This document shows, one piece after another, positions 33,091-41,216 of a DNA stretch of 57,863 nucleotides. Within the stretch, counting starts at the first letter, position 1. Each line of letters opens with the position of its first letter. Origin of the DNA: JBDREC01 sp043820105 [NCBI: Pseudomonadota bacterium] (GTDB taxonomy: Bacteria; Bdellovibrionota_F; JAHFAK01); contig JBDREC010000034.1 of NCBI GenBank assembly GCA_043820105.1, forward strand, positions 1-57,863, in the 5' to 3' direction. Under the pieces are notes generated by a model that saw nothing but the letters and a program-made list of their open reading frames with translations, had not been told where the DNA came from and searched no databases. Made by a program: the position numbers and the translations under genes.

Positions 33091-34131
33091 ATGCACATGG
33101 CTGACGCATTAATTTCGCCGCCGATAGGCGTAACAATGCTTATAGTTTCCGCTGGGCTAATTACATATAGCGCGAAAAAAATAAAAGCTGACTCCGATGA
33201 GAAAAAAATTCCGCTCATGGGAGTTTTGGGTGCTTTTATTTTTGCGTCTCAAATGATTAATTTTAGTATTCCAGCTACTGGCTCAAGTGGACATTTAGGT
33301 GGCGGAATGATTTTAGCTATATTGCTTGGGCCGTACCCAGCTTTTCTTGTAATGTGTTCAGTGCTATTGGTACAGGCCCTGTTTTTCGCTGATGGTGGCT
33401 TGTTGGCTCTCGGTTGTAATATGTTTAATTTAGGATTTTTCCCATGTTTTATCGCTTATCCATTTGTTTTCAGGAAGCTTATAAAAAATAATTTTAATGA
33501 AAAACAAATGCTTATAGCTTCGCTTGTATCAGCAATAATTGCCTTACAGCTTGGTGCATTTTGTGTTGTGCTGGAAACCTTTTTTTCTGGAATTTCTGAG
33601 CTGCCTTTTAAAACTTTTTTCTTCATGATGCAGCCAATTCATTTGGCAATTGGCATTGTTGAGGGAATAGTTACTTCTGCAGTTGTAATATTTATATGGA
33701 AAGCAAAACCGGAGATTTTTAATTCAGCATTTAACAAGACAAGCATGGCAAGCACTAAGCTTAAAAAAGTTATAATATCCCTTTTGATTATTTCGGCCTT
33801 GGTTGGTGCTATTATAAGCTGGTTTGCCTCGTCAAACCCTGATGGACTTGAATGGTCTATGTTTAAAACATCAGGGCATGAAGAATTAGAAACTCCAGGT
33901 AATAATATTTATTCTAAAGCTGCAGAGATTCAAGCAAAGACAACCTTTATGCCCGATTATGCCTTTAAAAAAGATGCAGCTAAAAACATAAGCACTGAAG
34001 AAAGTCCCGGATTATGGGCTTCAGTAGATTTCGGAACATCAATAGCCGGGATAGTTGGAGCTGCCTTGACACTTATCATTATATTATTTATAGGATTCGC
34101 ACTCAAAAAAAAAGCAAGGCTTAGTAATTGA
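33091..34131 (+). CDS. cbiM: Nickel/cobalt ECF transporter substrate-capture subunit, CbiM/NikM with PDGLE domain
   Basis: The ATG at 33091 is chosen over the open frame start at 33049 because GGAGG precedes it and because it makes the product begin MHMADALISPP. Members of this family coordinate the metal with the free N-terminus and His2, so the start matters for function. Some seven membrane segments follow, with a second metal-ligand region around SSGHLGGGM. The C-terminal part contains PDGLEW and a last membrane segment, the NikN/PDGLE-type accessory domain fused in one chain. The gene overlaps the next by four bases. Whether nickel or cobalt is carried cannot be decided from the sequence, although the nearby NikR remnant points to nickel. 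Confidence 0.9.
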   Translation: MHMADALISPPIGVTMLIVSAGLITYSAKKIKADSDEKKIPLMGVLGAFIFASQMINFSIPATGSSGHLGGGMILAILLGPYPAFLVMCSVLLVQALFFADGGLLALGCNMFNLGFFPCFIAYPFVFRKLIKNNFNEKQMLIASLVSAIIALQLGAFCVVLETFFSGISELPFKTFFFMMQPIHLAIGIVEGIVTSAVVIFIWKAKPEIFNSAFNKTSMASTKLKKVIISLLIISALVGAIISWFASSNPDGLEWSMFKTSGHEELETPGNNIYSKAAEIQAKTTFMPDYAFKKDAAKNISTEESPGLWASVDFGTSIAGIVGAALTLIIILFIGFALKKKARLSN

Positions 34132-34940
34132 ATAAAATAGAAAATGAATTTTTTAATATTTCACACCTGGACAAGCTATCTACAATTGATAGCCCTATTC
34201 ATAAATTGGATGCCAGAGCCAAACTAATTACAACAGCAATATTTATAATAATAGTTGTTTCATATAATAAATATGCTATTTTAGCATTATTACCCTTTTT
34301 TCTATATCCTGTTGTTTTGATTACCATTGGAAATCTGCCCTGCATGTATTTGTTAAAAAAAATATTAATTGTTTCTCCGTTTGCAATAATGGTAGGTATA
34401 TTTAATCCAATAATAGACAATCAGGTTTTATTAAATTGGGGTTTTATAACAATCTCGGCTGGTTTTGTCTCCTTTATTTCAATAATAATAAAATTCATAT
34501 TAACGGTTTCAGCTGCCTTGATTCTTATTTCCTTGAGTAGTTTTAATTCTGTTTGTTATGCATTATTAAAACTGCGAGTTCCAAAATTATTTGTTGTACA
34601 ATTGTTATTTTTTTATCGATATATTTTTGTTTTAATTGATGAAGCAAAAAGAATGCAAAGAGCCAGGGCACTTAGAACTTTTCAACAGAGTAAAATACGT
34701 TTTAATACTTTCATTTCTCTTGTTGGAAATTTACTGGTGAGAACAATGGATAGAGCAGAAAGAATAAATTTAGCGATGTCTTGCAGGGGATTTGACGGAA
34801 ACATTCGCCTTTTAAATAAAACAAAATTTGGCTTAACTGAATTTTTTTTCATAAGCACAGCAACGATATTCTTTGTTATATTTAGGTGCTATAATGTGCC
34901 ACTTGTACTGGGAACATTAATCATGGAGATTATAAAATGA
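34128..34940 (+). CDS. cbiQ: ECF transporter transmembrane subunit CbiQ
   Basis: This 270-residue membrane protein has the CbiQ/EcfT pattern: HKLDARAKLI near the N-terminus (34-43), about five membrane segments, and the cytoplasmic coupling helices with the R-A-R signatures (MQRARALRTF, about 181-190, and INLAMSCRGFDG near 228). It starts with TTG overlapping the stop of cbiM and overlaps cbiO by four bases at its own end, so the three genes are translationally coupled. It links the ATPase to the substrate-capture subunit. Confidence 0.9.
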   Translation: MNKIENEFFNISHLDKLSTIDSPIHKLDARAKLITTAIFIIIVVSYNKYAILALLPFFLYPVVLITIGNLPCMYLLKKILIVSPFAIMVGIFNPIIDNQVLLNWGFITISAGFVSFISIIIKFILTVSAALILISLSSFNSVCYALLKLRVPKLFVVQLLFFYRYIFVLIDEAKRMQRARALRTFQQSKIRFNTFISLVGNLLVRTMDRAERINLAMSCRGFDGNIRLLNKTKFGLTEFFFISTATIFFVIFRCYNVPLVLGTLIMEIIK

Positions 34941-35689
34941 GTCATCATATCGTTGAAGCAATAAATCTGCATTTTCAATATGCAGATGGCACAAAGGGTT
35001 TAAATGGTGTCTCTTTTAAAATAACACATGGTGAATCCGTTGCTTTAGTTGGTGAAAATGGGGCAGGAAAATCAACACTTTTACTTCATATGAACGGATG
35101 TTTATTTCCAACAGACGGAGAAATGAGAGTAGGTGAATATCCAATCACCCTGAATAATTTAAATATTATGAGAAGAACAGTTGGTATGGTCTTCCAAAAT
35201 GCCGATGACCAGCTTTTTATGCCGACTGTTTTTGATGATGTAGCATTTGGGCCGTTAAATTTGGGTCTTGAAAAAGTTGAAATAAGTAAAATAGTTGCAG
35301 CCTCTCTTGAAAAAGTTAGTATGCAGCATCTGTCAGCCAGACCGCCATACAATCTTTCTCAGGGGGAGAAAAGAGCTGTTGCAATAGCCACAGTCCTGGC
35401 CATGTCTCCGGATATTTTAGTAATGGATGAACCAACATCAAATTTAGATCCCGTTTCCCGCACGCGCCTAATTAATCTGCTAAAAGGTTTTAATCATACC
35501 AAAATTATAGCAACGCATGATTTGGATATGGCCCTGGATTTGTGTGAAAGGACAATTGTGTTACATGAGGGAAAGATTACAGCAGATGGTCCGACAAAAA
35601 AGCTTTTTTATGATGAAGCTCTTTTAAATAAAAGTAACCTTGAAAAACCTCTTAGATTTCAGCATTGTCCTGTCTGTAATAAAATTTGA
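34937..35689 (+). CDS. cbiO: ECF transporter ATPase CbiO
   Basis: A standard ABC ATPase of 250 residues: Walker A GENGAGKST, Q-loop VFQNADDQLF (the typical cation-transporter Q-loop), signature LSQGEKR, Walker B ILVMDEP and switch His in ATHDLDM. It completes the CbiM-CbiQ-CbiO set. The C-terminus ends with CPVCNKI, a CxxC that is unusual and could bind metal. No separate gene for enzymes of cobalamin synthesis lies nearby. Confidence 0.9.
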   Translation: MSHHIVEAINLHFQYADGTKGLNGVSFKITHGESVALVGENGAGKSTLLLHMNGCLFPTDGEMRVGEYPITLNNLNIMRRTVGMVFQNADDQLFMPTVFDDVAFGPLNLGLEKVEISKIVAASLEKVSMQHLSARPPYNLSQGEKRAVAIATVLAMSPDILVMDEPTSNLDPVSRTRLINLLKGFNHTKIIATHDLDMALDLCERTIVLHEGKITADGPTKKLFYDEALLNKSNLEKPLRFQHCPVCNKI

Positions 35690-35721
35690 GCAAATTGAAC
35701 ACTCACGTCCGTACTAAATAC

Positions 35722-35817
35722 TCACTGCTGCAAATGCACCATTGCTGCCAGGATACCAATAATAGCAACAACAATCATTAATTCAACGAGTGTAAAGCCT
35801 TTTTTCTTAACCCTGGT
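35722..35817 (-). pseudogene. Type IV pilin N-terminal fragment
   Basis: On the minus strand the frame reads KKGFTLVELMIVVAIIGIL, the unmistakable type III signal and N-terminal helix of type IV pilins and pseudopilins, with the cleavage site G|F and Glu5. A stop follows AAMVHLQQ, so only about 31 codons exist, and no ATG, GTG or TTG precedes in frame before an upstream stop. It is a truncated gene or the residue of a pilin duplication. No other pilus gene is in the window. Confidence 0.65.
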
Positions 35818-35929
35818 TGTCCCCTTTTTTATTTAAAATGAATATTATTATTATACTAAAAAAAAATAAAAAGATAATCAATAACCTTGATTAAAATCAT
35901 AAATTTTATTTATTTTTGGTAAAAACATA

Positions 35930-36406
35930 TTATGGATTATAGGCATAGATCCCTTTTGTACTAACACCCAAATCTGAATTATAACCACCAATTAAATAGA
36001 TTTTCCCATTAATTGCAGCTGCTCTTCCATGAGTTCTTTTTATTGAAGGCTCTGTAAGGCCAGTAAGCCATGTATCAACTAGATCTTCATCGCTTGATTC
36101 ACTTTGCGATGCTTCTGTACTATCATCATCATTACCACTGCTATTGGAATTTGTATTAAGACTTGAGTTTTCTGAAGCACTATTTTCTGACTCAGAGCTA
36201 CCACTATTAGCATTATTACTAGAAGCACCATTAGCGCTGTCTTCTAAAACTTCATCTCCATCATTTGTATTTTCATCTGAGCCATCACTTGAGGTTTCCG
36301 CTAGGTCTGAAAAATCAGAATAGTTTATTGTAGTATCACATGAACAAAACTGTAATGCTATTAATATAATTAGACTTATTGGCGCATAATTCATATTGTT
36401 TATCAC
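35930..36406 (-). CDS. Lipoprotein cut short within a Kelch repeat
   Basis: The GTG at 36406 is the likely start because GGGAG lies well placed upstream; an ATG four codons later has no such support. Signal sequence with lipid-modified Cys (FCSC, about residue 23), then a long Ser/Asn/Glu/Asp-rich linker (about 30-105). The last 30 residues, RTHGRAAAINGKIYLIGGYN, are the start of a Kelch motif. A Kelch propeller needs four to seven repeats; here a stop follows the first, so the gene is probably truncated, and no further Kelch coding is seen in the 240 bases downstream. Confidence 0.55.
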   Translation of the reverse strand: MINNMNYAPISLIILIALQFCSCDTTINYSDFSDLAETSSDGSDENTNDGDEVLEDSANGASSNNANSGSSESENSASENSSLNTNSNSSGNDDDSTEASQSESSDEDLVDTWLTGLTEPSIKRTHGRAAAINGKIYLIGGYNSDLGVSTKGIYAYNP

Positions 36407-36527
36407 AAATGTCTCCCAAATTTACTAGAATTAATTGTATCATATTAAGAAGAAAAAGACAATATTGCAGGTTTTCAATCAAAATAGAAATTTCATATAG
36501 ATTTTTGCTCTGTCATTAAAATCTGGT

Positions 36528-36569
36528 AAAATTTTCAATAATCAACAATCAATTCTCAATTTTCAATGG
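36528..36569. repeat. 42-base dispersed repeat, copy 2
   Basis: Identical over 42 bases to 32671-32712. It lies in the gap between the membrane protein gene at 36598 and the truncated Kelch lipoprotein, 29 bases downstream of the former's stop. Confidence 0.7.
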
Positions 36570-36597
36570 GAAAATTCTTTCCCAAATTACCACATTA

Positions 36598-37128
36598 TTA
36601 ATTATTTTCCTCCCTCCACCCCACAAAAACCCTATCAACAATCTTCTCACTACTTTCCCCAAGCCCAAAAGATACATATCTTCCATCTGACAATTGGCAT
36701 ACAAAACACTCCTTAAATGGAAGATATTTGCTTCCCAGCCACTTTGATTTTTTGTAGGATTTAAGATTTTCTTTGTTAATAAGCAGCTCATCTCTCCAAA
36801 GAGGTATAAGTCTTAGACTATTTTCATTTAAAACTATTATTCCTGGAGTTTGAATTTTTCCGATAAGTATTTGAGATTCCAAGATATTAGCTTCTTTATT
36901 TGTTACTCTCAATTTTAAGGCCTCTACTTTTTTTCCAAAAATATAATAAATAATTACTACTTGCAAACCACCAAAAAAAGTAAACAAAAAATATAATGAA
37001 TTCAGGCCCAGAAAAGGATAAAGCGCAATTGTTAACAAAAGCCCTAGAAAAAATGGAATTATTAGCCATAAGCGCATGATTTCCCAATTCCACATCCATT
37101 TTTCGTATAACAATTTAAAATTAAACAT
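36598..37128 (-). CDS. Membrane protein with PH-like cytoplasmic domain
   Basis: Two membrane segments (about 18-40 and 45-68) form a hairpin, followed by a soluble C-terminal domain of about 100 residues with alternating strands (QTPGIIVLNENSLRLIPLW, then FVCQLSDGRYVSFGLG). This is the usual form of small bacterial proteins with a PH-like (bPH) domain behind a membrane hairpin. AAGGAAAAC precedes the ATG. No neighbour suggests a role; function unknown. Confidence 0.6.
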   Translation of the reverse strand: MFNFKLLYEKWMWNWEIMRLWLIIPFFLGLLLTIALYPFLGLNSLYFLFTFFGGLQVVIIYYIFGKKVEALKLRVTNKEANILESQILIGKIQTPGIIVLNENSLRLIPLWRDELLINKENLKSYKKSKWLGSKYLPFKECFVCQLSDGRYVSFGLGESSEKIVDRVFVGWREENN

Positions 37129-37170
37129 AAGTTTTCCTTTATTTTAAATTAATACCTATCAAGCCTTAAC

Positions 37171-37203
37171 CTTGTTCTCTTGTTCTCTTGTTCTCTTGTC
37201 CCC
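37171..37203. repeat. Tandem repeat of CTTGTTCT units
   Basis: About four copies of an eight-base unit CTTGTTCT lie upstream of the TonB-dependent receptor gene. An inverted version (GAGAACAAGGGAACAAG) lies directly after that gene's stop at 39597-39615, so the receptor gene is bracketed by inverted copies. Confidence 0.55.
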
Positions 37204-37348
37204 TAATCCCAATTTTTCTTTACATTTTTTTATTAATATTCTTTATAACAGCTGTTAAACTTTATAAAAAAAAGTAACTTATTTTTCAAATTAAAAAAGT
37301 AAAGACAATGAAGATCATTAATAAATAAAATTTACAAAATGGAAATAA

Positions 37349-39595
37349 ATGAAATCAAAAATAATTGAAATTCTAATTACACTAATAGCTTTTTGCTTTC
37401 TTTTTAATCAAATTTCTGCATTAACTTTTTCTGGTAAGCTTGTTGATAAAGATTCGCAAGAACCCCTATCTAATGTTGATATATTTATCATTGAAAAAAA
37501 CTATAAAACAAAAACTGATCAAGATGGTAATTTTGCGATTAATGACCTTGAAGCCTCTGAATATACAGTAATAATAGATATAAATAATTATATACGTATT
37601 AAAGAGCAAATTAAACTGGAAAGTAATTTAATAAAAATCTATGAAGCCATTCCACAAGTTTATAACCTTTTTGAAACTTCAGCTATTGCAGATAAAGAAG
37701 ATCAGTTCTCTTCAAAAAAGAAGCTTTCAACAGAAGAAATCAGAAGAATTCCAGGTGTAGGAAATGACATCTTTAAGGCTCTTGAAAGCCTTCCAGGCAT
37801 AGCAAACTCAACATCAAGCTCAAAACCAGGCTCTGGAATGGGGTTTGTTGTTAGGGGATCTAATCCTGAAGACTCATATGTAAGCTTAGATGGCCATAAA
37901 ATCCCAATGCTCTATCATTTCATGGGTTTTGCTTCAGTCTTTCCAAGTTCTTTTATTGACTCTATTGATTTTGAAGCAGGAGGCTTTTCAGCAAAAGAAG
38001 GTAATGCAAGTGGTGGTATTTTTACTGCTAAATCAAGAGAAGGCATAGATAAATTAAAAATTGAAGCTGAATTTGGTTCATTTATAACTGGCGTATCGGG
38101 TGAAATCCCCATTACAGATAATCATTCACTCTTCATTGCTGGCAGAAGAAGTATGATAGACCTAATCTTACCCTTTGTGATAACCGAGGATATGGGTCTT
38201 GATTTTACAGTAATGCCTCAATTTTATGATTATCAGTTTAAGTACAATTGGGATATTAATGATAATAATTCTTTTAAATTAGTTAGCATCGGCTCATCAG
38301 ACGCCTTAGGGCTTATAAATGAGAATGCTGTTCCAGGTGAACCTGACTTTTCTGGCGAAATATATTCTAAGCAAAGCTTTTATAAAACATATGCAATTTG
38401 GGATCTGGATCTTAATAATATAAACCTTAACATATCTCCATTTCATGGTTTTGATTATATAAATTTCTCAATTGGCGAAAATAAATATTTAATTATCAAT
38501 TCGCATGAACTTGCATTACGTGGTGATTTATCTTGGGAAATGAATAAGTATAATACCCTTTCAATAGGTTTTTATCCACAATGGTGGTATTTTGACGCTG
38601 CAGTTAATTTTCCTTCACCACCAAGAGAAGGAGAAATGTTTGAATCATTTTCCCAGGCTGAAACAAGCACAGTTGATGTTGAAAATAGCTCAATTATGTT
38701 AAATGAATTTTATATTGAAGACACTCTAACTTTGTTTAATAAACTTAAAATTATACCAGGCACCAGATTTTATCATGCCTATAAATTAGGTGGAAAGGAT
38801 TTCTTTTTTGATCCTAGAATTTTATTGAAATTCTTACAAAATGATAAACTAACTTATACCTTCGCATGTGGGCAATATTCCAGAACACCTGATTATATTG
38901 AAGTTGATTCAGTTTTTGGTAATCCTGAGGTTGAACCAGAATCCAGCATTCATTATGTTGCTGGAGTTGAATATGAGATAATTGACTCACTGATATCAGA
39001 GCTTCAAGTTTACTACAATGATATGAATAAACTAATCGTAACCAGTGCAACTCCCCTTGAAAATGTTAACAATGATGGTGATGGTTATGCAACAGGATTT
39101 GAATTGTTTTTAAAGAAAGATCTAACAGATAAATTTTTTGGATGGCTAAGTTATGCTCTAACCTTTGCCAAAAGAAGAGATAATCCAAATGAAGAATATA
39201 GGTCTTTTGATTTTGATCAAACCCATTCTTTTAATCTAATTGCAAGTTATAAGCTTAATGAAAAGTGGGAATTCGGTGGCAAAATTAGATACAACACCAA
39301 TAATCCGGAAACACCTGTTACAGGCTCTTATTATGACGCTGATTATTCTGCATATTATCCCATATATAGCGATGATACAAATTCTGAAAGACTGCCATAT
39401 TACTTGGAAGTTGATCTTAGAGTTGATAGAATTTTCAGGTTTAAACATTGGATGCTTGACCTTTATTTGGATATTATTAATGCAAACTATAGATCAAATG
39501 TAATTGGAAAAACATATAATTATGATTATACAGAGTGGGAACATACTAAGTTGATACCGATTTATCCGTCTATGGGGTTTATTGCTACTTTTTAG
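37349..39595 (+). CDS. TonB-dependent outer-membrane receptor
   Basis: A signal peptide (about 1-25) precedes a carboxypeptidase-regulatory-like beta sandwich (about 25-110, FSGKLVDKDSQEPLSNVD), then the plug domain (about 125-235: IRRIPGVGNDIFKALESLPG, and FVVRGSNPEDSYVSLDGH) and a 22-strand barrel ending in the aromatic GFIATF. At 748 residues it is of typical size. The substrate is not deducible; the regulatory-like N-terminal domain is common in receptors for glycans, peptides or metal complexes. Downstream genes supply an Ig-like lipoprotein and a complete energising system, probably its dedicated partners. Confidence 0.9.
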   Translation: MKSKIIEILITLIAFCFLFNQISALTFSGKLVDKDSQEPLSNVDIFIIEKNYKTKTDQDGNFAINDLEASEYTVIIDINNYIRIKEQIKLESNLIKIYEAIPQVYNLFETSAIADKEDQFSSKKKLSTEEIRRIPGVGNDIFKALESLPGIANSTSSSKPGSGMGFVVRGSNPEDSYVSLDGHKIPMLYHFMGFASVFPSSFIDSIDFEAGGFSAKEGNASGGIFTAKSREGIDKLKIEAEFGSFITGVSGEIPITDNHSLFIAGRRSMIDLILPFVITEDMGLDFTVMPQFYDYQFKYNWDINDNNSFKLVSIGSSDALGLINENAVPGEPDFSGEIYSKQSFYKTYAIWDLDLNNINLNISPFHGFDYINFSIGENKYLIINSHELALRGDLSWEMNKYNTLSIGFYPQWWYFDAAVNFPSPPREGEMFESFSQAETSTVDVENSSIMLNEFYIEDTLTLFNKLKIIPGTRFYHAYKLGGKDFFFDPRILLKFLQNDKLTYTFACGQYSRTPDYIEVDSVFGNPEVEPESSIHYVAGVEYEIIDSLISELQVYYNDMNKLIVTSATPLENVNNDGDGYATGFELFLKKDLTDKFFGWLSYALTFAKRRDNPNEEYRSFDFDQTHSFNLIASYKLNEKWEFGGKIRYNTNNPETPVTGSYYDADYSAYYPIYSDDTNSERLPYYLEVDLRVDRIFRFKHWMLDLYLDIINANYRSNVIGKTYNYDYTEWEHTKLIPIYPSMGFIATF

Positions 39596-39596
39596 A

Positions 39597-39615
39597 AAGA
39601 GAACAAGGGAACAAG
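39597..39615. repeat. Inverted partner of the CTTGTTCT repeat
   Basis: GAGAACAAGGGAACAAG begins just after the receptor stop codon and is the complement of two units of the tandem repeat at 37171-37203. The two sites flank the receptor gene in opposite orientation. Confidence 0.45.
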
Positions 39616-39634
39616 CAGAAGGAAATATATTAAA

Positions 39635-40297
39635 ATGAAAAAAGTTATCTTGCTTATTATATATGCTGTTTTATTTAGTTGTGGCTCGGACTTTGAAAAT
39701 TTTGAAATGATTTCTAAGTTAAGAGTTATTGGAGTAAAGGCTGATAAACCTGAGATTAATGCTGGTGACATAGTTACCTTAGAAGCACTGGCTGTTAATC
39801 CTGCAGATACGGAAACTGCAATAACATATACCTGGTCAGCTTCTGCTGGCACGATTACAGGAAGTGAAAACACCGCCTCATTAGTTACTGATTCCACTTT
39901 AACTGAAAACATTATTGTTACACTCGTTGTAGCTCAAGCAGCAAGCACAATAACTGTATACAAAGATATTTATCTTTCAGCAGATGATATCTTAAACACA
40001 AATCCTGATATTACTGCAATTACTATAGACGATGCAAATCCTGAAACAGAAGAACTAACAATTTCAGTTAATGAAGAATATACAATTAAAATGATAATAG
40101 ACGAACAAACCGTTGAAGATTCTGACAGCTTTTTATATCAATGGTTTGTTACATATGGGGAATTTAGTGATACTAATGATTTAAGTGACAAATGGACAGC
40201 ACCAGAAGAAGCTAAAGATGTGACCTTTTATGCTGTTGCTATGGATGCCTCTGGAGGAAATGACTGGTATTCATTAACTGTTAGCGTGACTGATTGA
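39635..40297 (+). CDS. Lipoprotein with Ig/PKD-like domains
   Basis: Signal sequence with lipobox LFSC (Cys16). The mature chain is made of two beta-sandwich-like repeats: an Ig-like segment (LEALAVNPADTETAITYTWS, with the PKD-like TYTW core) and a second with SFLYQWFVTYGEFS and the closing FYAVAMDASGGNDW. It lies 39 bases after the TonB-dependent receptor gene, with AAGGA upstream of the ATG, and before the ExbB/TonB operon. It may be a surface partner of the receptor; this is inferred from position. Confidence 0.65.
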   Translation: MKKVILLIIYAVLFSCGSDFENFEMISKLRVIGVKADKPEINAGDIVTLEALAVNPADTETAITYTWSASAGTITGSENTASLVTDSTLTENIIVTLVVAQAASTITVYKDIYLSADDILNTNPDITAITIDDANPETEELTISVNEEYTIKMIIDEQTVEDSDSFLYQWFVTYGEFSDTNDLSDKWTAPEEAKDVTFYAVAMDASGGNDWYSLTVSVTD

Positions 40298-40301
40298 ATT
40301 A

Positions 40302-40395
40302 AATTGAAAATTGAAAATTGATTTTTGATTATTTATTGTTTTTAATTAAGTTAGCTTTTTAAAATAATCAATAATCAATAATTAATAATTAATTT
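40302..40395. repeat. AT-rich palindromic intergenic repeat
   Basis: The left part is built of AAAATTGA steps and the right part of complementary TCAATAATCAATAATTAA steps, so the region can fold on itself. It is the same sequence type as the 42-base repeat at 32671 and 36528 and lies between the Ig-like lipoprotein and DUF3450 genes. It may act as a terminator or an mRNA-stabilising hairpin, or be a small mobile repeat. Confidence 0.45.
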
Positions 40396-40415
40396 TCAAT
40401 GATAATGGAGATACA

Positions 40416-41216
40416 ATGCTGAAAATTGTTTCGATTTTTATTTTAGTTGTTTTCAACTTAGCCCTTGCCTCCACAGAACAAGAAAAGAAGATTAAGCTTG
40501 AGAATGAAGAACTGAAATTAAAAATTATCACAGAACAAAAGCTCTACGATAAAGAATTAGCTGAATTTAAAGATTTTAGGATTAATCGACAAAAGCGAAT
40601 TGAAGATCAGGAAAATGAAAACAATAAAATTAAAAATGAAATTGATATTTTAAAAAACAAAATCTCTGGTCTAAAAGCAAAAAAATCAAGTACAATTGAT
40701 CAAGCTCAAAATAAGACTCAATACTTAAAAGCATTTTCTGATATGCTCCTTGAAAATCTTTTAAACTTAAAAACTATTATTAATCAGTCAATGCCATATC
40801 ATCTAAAAACAAGAACAGCTTCAATAGAATCATTAATTTCAGATATAAAAGCATCTAGGATTTCAGAAAATGAAGCTTTTTCTAGATTAAAAAAAATCCT
40901 TGATACAGAGAAAAGATATCAAACAGACAGTGAAGTTTATACAAGTGATATTCTGCAAGAAAATGGTGAGGCTTTAAATGTCAAAATTTTGAGAATCGGC
41001 TCAGTTTTCATGGCTTATTATTCAATGGAAAACAAAACTGCAGCTATCCTTGATAAAAAAACAGAAGGTCCAATAAGCAATTGGGCTTGGAATAATAACT
41101 TATCATTTGATCAAAAACGACAAATCAAACAAGCAATTCAAATTTTAGAAGGAAAAAGAAAACCAAGCTTAATAATGTTACCTCTAAACTTAGATAATAT
41201 TGAGGTGACCCAATGA
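40416..41216 (+). CDS. DUF3450-like periplasmic coiled-coil protein
   Basis: A signal peptide (about 1-19) is followed by a long coiled coil (about 22-90) and a C-terminal globular part (about 165-266) with VKILRIGSVFMAYYS. This is the pattern of the DUF3450 proteins that begin TonB2-type operons. GGAG precedes the ATG at 40416. The stop overlaps the next start by four bases, which supports co-translation with the TtpC-like gene. Its role in the family is not established; it probably assists energy transfer to the TonB complex. Confidence 0.75.
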   Translation: MLKIVSIFILVVFNLALASTEQEKKIKLENEELKLKIITEQKLYDKELAEFKDFRINRQKRIEDQENENNKIKNEIDILKNKISGLKAKKSSTIDQAQNKTQYLKAFSDMLLENLLNLKTIINQSMPYHLKTRTASIESLISDIKASRISENEAFSRLKKILDTEKRYQTDSEVYTSDILQENGEALNVKILRIGSVFMAYYSMENKTAAILDKKTEGPISNWAWNNNLSFDQKRQIKQAIQILEGKRKPSLIMLPLNLDNIEVTQ

